34,955 nt of DNA from an uncultured Collinsella sp. (lineage in GTDB: Bacteria > Actinomycetota > Coriobacteriia > Coriobacteriales > Coriobacteriaceae), in NCBI GenBank assembly GCA_902478885.1, contig CABSMS010000009.1, positions 1-34,955 of the forward strand, written 5' to 3'. Of this stretch, positions 30,274-34,955 are shown in pieces (position 1 is the first letter of the stretch; each line of letters opens with the position of its first letter). The notes under the pieces were generated by a model, which was not told the origin of the DNA, did not search any database, and saw nothing but the letters and a program-made list of their open reading frames with translations. Made by a program: the position numbers and the translations under genes.

Positions 30274-32850
30274 TTACTTGTCGGCGGCTGCTTTCTTGGC
30301 AGTCGACTTCTTCGCGGTCGTCTTCTTGGCGGCAGTGGCTTTCTTAGCCGTCGTCTTCTTGGCCGCGCTCGCCTTAGTCGTGGTCTTGCGGCCGCGGGCG
30401 GGTTTCTTCTCCTTGGTCGGGCAGTCCATGTTCACGCAGATGCGCCACGGGCCGCGCGCCGTGTTGACCACCACGATGGGGGCGCCGCACTCGGGGCAGG
30501 TCTCGCCCGTCGCCTCGAGCTTACCGCGCGCCGGCAGAGGATAGCTCACGCCGCAGTCATCGTAGTTGGTGCAGCGGATAAAGCGCTTGCCACTCTTCTC
30601 GCTCTTGTGCGCGATCAGGTCGCCATGGCGTCCGGCCTCGGCGCACACCTTGCACTCGCCCACCTTAAGGTCAGGCTCGTAGTTGGTGGGGCACGTGGGG
30701 TTCACGCAAATCTCGAAGGCCTTCTGGCGGAACGGCTGGCACTTAATGCGCGGCGCGCCGCACTCGGGGCACACGGCTGCCTCGCCCTCGAGCGGGCTTA
30801 CCTTGACGCCGCTCGGCACCGGATAGGTCACGTCGCAGTCGGGCCAGCCCATGCAGCCGATAAAGCTGCCGCGGGTCTTGGCGCTCGTCTTCATAACCAG
30901 GTCCTTGCCGCACTTGGGGCAGGCGCCCACGCGCGCATCGGCCGTGACGGCATCGCTGATGGCGTCACCCAGCTCCTGCGTGTGCTTGAGCAGCTCGTCG
31001 AGCACGCCGGCCAGCAGCGCACGCGAGTGCGTCACGACATGCTCTTCGGTGTCCTCTCCGCGCTCCACGCGGGTCATGTCGCCGTCGAGCTCACTGGTCA
31101 TATCGGGGCTCGTGATGCGCGGGGCAAACTGCGACAGCGCATCGATAATGGCGATACCCAGCTGACTCGGCTCCACGGGATCGTTTTTGAGGTAACGCAC
31201 GGCGTACAGGCGCTCGATGATGCTCGCACGCGTGGACTTGGTGCCCAGGCCGCGCTTTTCCATCTCTTGCACGAGCTTGCCCTGGCTGTAGCGCGCGGGC
31301 GGCTCGGTCTGCTTGGCCTCGAGCTTAATGTCGAACACGTCGACCGTGTCGCCCTGCTCCAGCGGCGGCATCTGCTCGTCGCGCTTGAGACCGTACGGGT
31401 ATGCCTCGCGGAAACCTGGGGTCACGAGCACATCGCCCGAAGCCACGAACGGCTCGCCGTTCACGTCGAGCTCGAGCTTGGTGTTCTCGATGGTCGCGGG
31501 CCCCATGAGCGTTGCCAGGAAGCGACGGGCGATGAGGTCGTAGAGCTTGCGCTGGCCGCCGTCGAGCGTGGACGGATCGCCCTCGCCCGTGGGATAGATA
31601 GGCGGGTGGTCGGTGGTCTCGACTTTACCGCGCGTGGGCTTCATGGGACCAGCGAGTACCTTTTTGCACACGGGCGCCAGCGCCGGGTTGATCTTTGCCA
31701 GGTCACTCACCACGGCGCCCAAATCGAGCGTCGCGGGATACACGGTGTTGTCGACACGCGGGTAGCTGATGAGGCCCGCCATGTAGAGAGACTCGGCGAT
31801 GCGCATGGTACGCGCAGGCGAGATGCCCTCGGCAGCGGCGGCGGCCTGCAGCGAGGTCGTCGCAAACGGCGTGGGCGGCTGCTGCTTGCGGGAGCGCTTG
31901 GTCACCGCGGCGACGGTTGCCGTCGCGACGCCGTCAACATGACCGTACGCCGTCTCAGCAGCATCCTTGTCGGTAAAGCGTGCCGTCTTGTGCGCAATCT
32001 TAAAGCGGTCGTCCTCGGCAGCACCCTGTGCGGCGCCCATGCCACGAATCTGCCAATAGTCCTCGGGCACAAACGCCATGCGCTCGCGCTCGCGCTCGAC
32101 CACCAGGGCAAGCGTCGGCGTCTGCACGCGGCCGGCGGAACGCACGTTGCCAAAGCCGCCAAACTTGGCGAGCGTCAGGTAGCGCGTGAGCACCGCACCC
32201 CAGATGAGGTCGATGTGCTGACGGCTCTCGCCGGCATCGGCCAAGTTCTGGTCGAGCGAGACGAGGTTATCGAAGGCCTGCGTGATCTCGGCCTTGGTAA
32301 ACGAAGAATACTGGGCGCGGGCGACCGGCAAGTCGGGCGCAACCTCGCGCACCTTGTTGAGGGCGTCCGAACCGATCAGCTCGCCCTCGCGATCGAAGTC
32401 CGTGGCGATGATGACACTGTCGGACTTCTTGGCAAGGTTCTTGAGCGAACGAATGAGCTCTTTCTCGGCCGGCAGCTTAATGACGGGCGCCCAGGTGAGG
32501 TAAGGCAGACTCTCGAGCTTCCAGCCCTTGATGGAGATGCCATCGGCAAGAAACGGCTTACGCTTGGTTTCGTAAGGCGGACGCGCCAGGCCATCGGGCA
32601 TGTCGGCCGGCAGCATCTCGCCGTCCTCGGTGACCGAATACCAGCCCAGCTTTTTATCGAACAGCACACTGTCGCAAAAATCAGGCGCAAGGATGTGACC
32701 GGCAAGGCCGATCGTCACACACTCCTCGCCCTTCCACTCAAAACGGTAGATGGCGGTGTTGTACACCTTGTCCTTTTTGGGCTTGCCCGTGGACAGACGC
32801 TCGGCGATCTGACGCGCGGCGTCGTTTTTCTCGGCGATGATGAGCTTCAA
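30274..32850 (-). CDS. topA: Type IA DNA topoisomerase (topoisomerase I, archaeal-like branch) with zinc ribbons and basic tail
   Basis: The 858-residue enzyme relaxes negative supercoils. The Toprim domain starts MKLIIAEKNDAARQIA with Glu7, and ATDFDREGE at 150-157 supplies the metal-binding acids. The active Tyr is Tyr363 in ISYPRVDN. The N-terminus resembles archaeal topoisomerase I rather than the VIVESPAKAKT of usual bacterial TopA. From about 655 on there are several four-Cys zinc ribbons (CPKCGKDL...CMGWPDC, CPECGAP...CVNPTC and later copies). The final 40 residues are Lys/Ala/Thr repeats like histone H1 tails. The start is a TTG at 32850 with AGGAG. Confidence 0.92.
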   Translation of the reverse strand: MKLIIAEKNDAARQIAERLSTGKPKKDKVYNTAIYRFEWKGEECVTIGLAGHILAPDFCDSVLFDKKLGWYSVTEDGEMLPADMPDGLARPPYETKRKPFLADGISIKGWKLESLPYLTWAPVIKLPAEKELIRSLKNLAKKSDSVIIATDFDREGELIGSDALNKVREVAPDLPVARAQYSSFTKAEITQAFDNLVSLDQNLADAGESRQHIDLIWGAVLTRYLTLAKFGGFGNVRSAGRVQTPTLALVVERERERMAFVPEDYWQIRGMGAAQGAAEDDRFKIAHKTARFTDKDAAETAYGHVDGVATATVAAVTKRSRKQQPPTPFATTSLQAAAAAEGISPARTMRIAESLYMAGLISYPRVDNTVYPATLDLGAVVSDLAKINPALAPVCKKVLAGPMKPTRGKVETTDHPPIYPTGEGDPSTLDGGQRKLYDLIARRFLATLMGPATIENTKLELDVNGEPFVASGDVLVTPGFREAYPYGLKRDEQMPPLEQGDTVDVFDIKLEAKQTEPPARYSQGKLVQEMEKRGLGTKSTRASIIERLYAVRYLKNDPVEPSQLGIAIIDALSQFAPRITSPDMTSELDGDMTRVERGEDTEEHVVTHSRALLAGVLDELLKHTQELGDAISDAVTADARVGACPKCGKDLVMKTSAKTRGSFIGCMGWPDCDVTYPVPSGVKVSPLEGEAAVCPECGAPRIKCQPFRQKAFEICVNPTCPTNYEPDLKVGECKVCAEAGRHGDLIAHKSEKSGKRFIRCTNYDDCGVSYPLPARGKLEATGETCPECGAPIVVVNTARGPWRICVNMDCPTKEKKPARGRKTTTKASAAKKTTAKKATAAKKTTAKKSTAKKAAADK

Positions 32851-32903
32851 AGAGGCTCCTATCTCGTGTCTCTGCGGCTACGCCCGCCCGTATGGCGGCC
32901 GAT

Positions 32904-33587
32904 TTACGCCCTTGCTTGCTCGATCTGCCCGATGAGCCAGTCGCACCAGGCATCCATGCCCTCGCCCTTGCGCGCGCTCACGGCAAACCGCGGCGCCTGC
33001 GGATTGAGGTCATCGAGTGTCTTAGTATACCTATCCATGTCAAAATCGAAAGCCGGGGCCACGTCGACCTTATTGAGCAGCTGCGCGCCAGCGTGCTGGA
33101 AGATGCCCGGGTACTTGATGGGCTTGTCGTCGCCCTCGGGCACCGAGAGAATCATGATGGACAGGTTCTCACCCAGGTCAAAGTCGACCGGGCAGACCAA
33201 GTTGCCCACGTTTTCGATAAAGATGACGTCGATGTTTTGAAGACCCACCGCCTGGTCAAACGCGTCAACGGCCTCCATGATCATGTTGCCCTCGAGGTGG
33301 CACAGGCCGCCCGTGTTGATCTGGATGGCGGGCATGCCGGCTTCCTTCATGGTAATGGCATCGACATCCGAGGCGATATCGCCCTCAATGACGGCACAGC
33401 GCAGGCCAGCCTTGTCGCGCAGGCGCTCGTTAGTGCCCAGGATCGTGGTGGTCTTGCCCGAACCGGGGCTCGACAAGACGTTGATCACATAGGTGTTTGT
33501 CTCATTAAATCGCTGACGCAGCTGATCTGCCAGGCGCTCGTTGCGCGACAGAATCGGCGATGCGATATCAATCGTTTTCTCGGCCAT
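32904..33587 (-). CDS. hypB: HypB, GTPase for nickel insertion into [NiFe] hydrogenase
   Basis: The 227-residue protein has the P-loop SSPGSGKT at 39-46, the metal-site pair Cys96-His97 in GGLCHLEG, a further Cys132 in GNLVCPVDFD and the guanine-specific NKVD. It lacks the N-terminal His-rich stretch some HypB proteins use to store nickel. It works with HypA to load nickel. The ATG at 33587 follows AAGGAG. A TATAAA box (33613-33618) after GGGG could give an internal promoter. No hydrogenase structural gene is in the window. Confidence 0.93.
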   Translation of the reverse strand: MAEKTIDIASPILSRNERLADQLRQRFNETNTYVINVLSSPGSGKTTTILGTNERLRDKAGLRCAVIEGDIASDVDAITMKEAGMPAIQINTGGLCHLEGNMIMEAVDAFDQAVGLQNIDVIFIENVGNLVCPVDFDLGENLSIMILSVPEGDDKPIKYPGIFQHAGAQLLNKVDVAPAFDFDMDRYTKTLDDLNPQAPRFAVSARKGEGMDAWCDWLIGQIEQARA

Positions 33588-33642
33588 ACTTAGCGCTCCT
33601 TACTTTGGCCCCTTTATACCCCATCACCAGATGGCTAGCGGG

Positions 33643-33999
33643 CTAATCGTCGGGGGTTTCGATTTCGATACTCGCGATATCGAGCTCGCGGCCGTGCAGT
33701 AGGCGCACGTTGGCACCACCACACTGGGGACAGCGACAGTGGAAGCGATCGTGGTCGAAAACCTCGCCGCAGTCCAGACACTCGCTTTGTGGATGGACCT
33801 CCTCCACGGCAAGCTCGCAGCCTCGCGTGAGCGGGTCCTCGTCGCGAAATGTCTCCCACGCAAAGTCGAGCGCCTCGCGCACGACCTCGGTCATATCCCC
33901 GATACGCAGCGTCACCAAAACGGCGCGCGAGGCCCCCGCCCCACGCGCCGCGCGAATCACTGTATCGAGTATGCCGTTGACAATGCCAACCTCGTGCAT
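33643..33999 (-). CDS. hypA: HypA, nickel-binding hydrogenase maturation protein
   Basis: The 118-residue protein keeps the essential MHE start, where His2 binds nickel, and the zinc domain with Cys74-x2-Cys77 and Cys90-x2-Cys93. It hands nickel to HypB and the hydrogenase precursor. The ATG at 33999 has GAGGAG and begins 6 bases after the tatC stop, so it is co-transcribed with tatC. Confidence 0.93.
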   Translation of the reverse strand: MHEVGIVNGILDTVIRAARGAGASRAVLVTLRIGDMTEVVREALDFAWETFRDEDPLTRGCELAVEEVHPQSECLDCGEVFDHDRFHCRCPQCGGANVRLLHGRELDIASIEIETPDD

Positions 34000-34005
34000 A
34001 CCGAT

Positions 34006-34797
34006 TTACTCCTCGTCGTCCTCGTCGTCCGAGAACAGGTCCAGACGGCTCACGAACAGGCCCTCCTTGCCCTCGCGCGCGGTAATGACCACGCGGGCGA
34101 TGGCGAGCGAGATCTCGTAGAGCGAAAGCAGGGCACCGTACATAAGGCCCAGCGTGACGGGCGAGCCGTCGGGCGTGATCACAGCCGAGCCCACGAGCAG
34201 GCCCACGTACACGTAGCGCCAGGCGCTGCGGAAAGCCGCGTAGGACACGATGTGGAAAACGGACAGGTAGAAGATGATGAGCGGCAGCTCAAACGCCACA
34301 CCAAAGCCGATCATAAAGAGCAGCTCCATGTTGACGTAGTTCTCCAGGTCGGGCAGCGCCGTGGCGACGGCCGAGGTCTCGCCGATAAGCCACTCAAAGC
34401 CCGCCGGGATGATAATGAAATAGCAGAAGATGGCGCCCAGGAAGAACAGCACCGTCGAGGCGAGCACCGTGGGCACGACCCATTTGCGCTCGTTGGGACG
34501 CAGTGCTGGCAGGAAAAATGCCAGAATCTGCCAGATGATCATGGGCGTGCACATGACCACGGCCATCTTGATGGCCAGCGAGAAGCGCAGTCCAAAGCCG
34601 CCGAGCGTGGTGGTGATGTAGAACTTACCGTCCGGCACAAAGGAGCGGATAGGGTCTTCCAAGATGTCGAGCACCACGGGCGTGGCGAAATACAGCACGA
34701 TGGCGGCGGCAAAGACTGACACAACCACGATGGTCAGGCGGCGACGGAGCTCTCCCAGGTGATCGAAGAGCGGCATACGCGCAGGTCCGATAGGCAT
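34006..34797 (-). CDS. tatC: TatC, twin-arginine translocase receptor
   Basis: The 263-residue protein begins MPLFDHLGELRRRL after a short leader, the conserved TatC N-terminus. It has six membrane segments and the FVPDGKFYITTTLGGFGLRFSLAIKMA region typical of the first outer loop. The end is acidic (DDEDDEE). It binds the twin-arginine signal of folded cargo. The ATG at 34797 overlaps the stop of the previous gene (TAATG), with AAGGGAGG upstream. Confidence 0.94.
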   Translation of the reverse strand: MPIGPARMPLFDHLGELRRRLTIVVVSVFAAAIVLYFATPVVLDILEDPIRSFVPDGKFYITTTLGGFGLRFSLAIKMAVVMCTPMIIWQILAFFLPALRPNERKWVVPTVLASTVLFFLGAIFCYFIIIPAGFEWLIGETSAVATALPDLENYVNMELLFMIGFGVAFELPLIIFYLSVFHIVSYAAFRSAWRYVYVGLLVGSAVITPDGSPVTLGLMYGALLSLYEISLAIARVVITAREGKEGLFVSRLDLFSDDEDDEE

Positions 34798-34955
34798 TAC
34801 TCATCGCCTCCCTTCGGGGCATCGGCGGCAGCGGCGTCGTCCTCGGCCTCGAGCTCGCGAGCGAGCTGGTCGACGACGGCCTTGCGCTTGCGGGGACGAC
34901 GGGCGTAGAGGTCAGCCGTCGTGGGCTCTGCCGGCTCGGGCTCGGACTCGGGCTC
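34797..34955 (-). CDS. C-terminal end of a probable TatA/TatB-type protein (5' end outside window)
   Basis: Only the last 52 codons are present. They encode a Pro/Glu-rich then Arg/Lys-rich and acidic tail ending in PKGGDE, without any membrane segment in view. TatA and TatB proteins end in such charged, disordered tails, and the one-base overlap with tatC supports the assignment. The fold itself is not visible. Confidence 0.55.
   Translation of the reverse strand, partial: EPESEPEPAEPTTADLYARRPRKRKAVVDQLARELEAEDDAAAADAPKGGDE

Noticed and set aside
30250..33240. A 996-codon plus-strand open frame
   Set aside because: It is antisense to topA and hypB, is low in complexity and Ala/Arg/Gly/Leu-rich, and has no domain; it is a by-product of high GC.

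Overview
The window looks like a chromosomal segment of a high-GC, Gram-positive gut anaerobe of the class Coriobacteriia, most likely Collinsella or a close relative. This is an inference from gene content and style: mannose-family PTS genes for amino sugars, a RicT/HolB/Tmk block, an archaeal-looking topoisomerase I, HypA/HypB, lipoprotein and Shine-Dalgarno signals of Gram-positive type, and many short palindromic intergenic elements. No marker gene fixes the species. Most genes lie on the minus strand. Because GC is high, many long open frames are antisense shadows and are left out.

Region 1 (1-13.3 kb) is a sugar and amino-sugar region. A DeoR-family repressor (cut by the window edge) diverges from galM. 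Next come a solitary PTS IIB paralogue that lacks the phospho-acceptor histidine, tRNA-Thr(CGU), a yhcH/tabA-like gene, a 44-codon relic of a second nagA, a LacC-type tagatose-6-phosphate kinase and a LacX-type epimerase. A flavodoxin gene follows on the plus strand. Then come nagA/agaA, agaS, a GntR/UTRA regulator and a five-gene PTS operon (IIA, a YajC-like protein, IIB, IIC, IID). Together they predict PTS uptake of N-acetylgalactosamine or a related amino sugar, deacetylation, AgaS deamination/isomerisation to tagatose-6-phosphate, and phosphorylation to tagatose-1,6-bisphosphate. The aldolase is not in the window. Near-identical operator palindromes in front of agaS and of the PTS operon tie both to the GntR protein.

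Region 2 (13.3-25.3 kb) holds a DUF2975/XRE regulatory pair, a membrane-anchored SurA_N-like protein, and a probable operon of four genes: a beta-hydroxyacid dehydrogenase with a striking Cys/His-rich tail, a small membrane protein, a HEAT-like protein and an NAD-type isocitrate dehydrogenase. DegV, the long ribosome hibernation factor (HPF/RaiA) with a structured upstream RNA candidate, an orphan solute-binding lipoprotein with a long leader, a hypothetical protein with a nuclease-like C-terminus, and ComFC follow.

Region 3 (25.3-34.96 kb) holds tmk-holB-ricT, a zinc-ribbon membrane protein on the plus strand, topoisomerase I, and a probable tatA/B-tatC-hypA-hypB transcript running toward topA. 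Five long inverted-repeat elements of at least two architectural classes lie in the intergenic spaces of the whole window.
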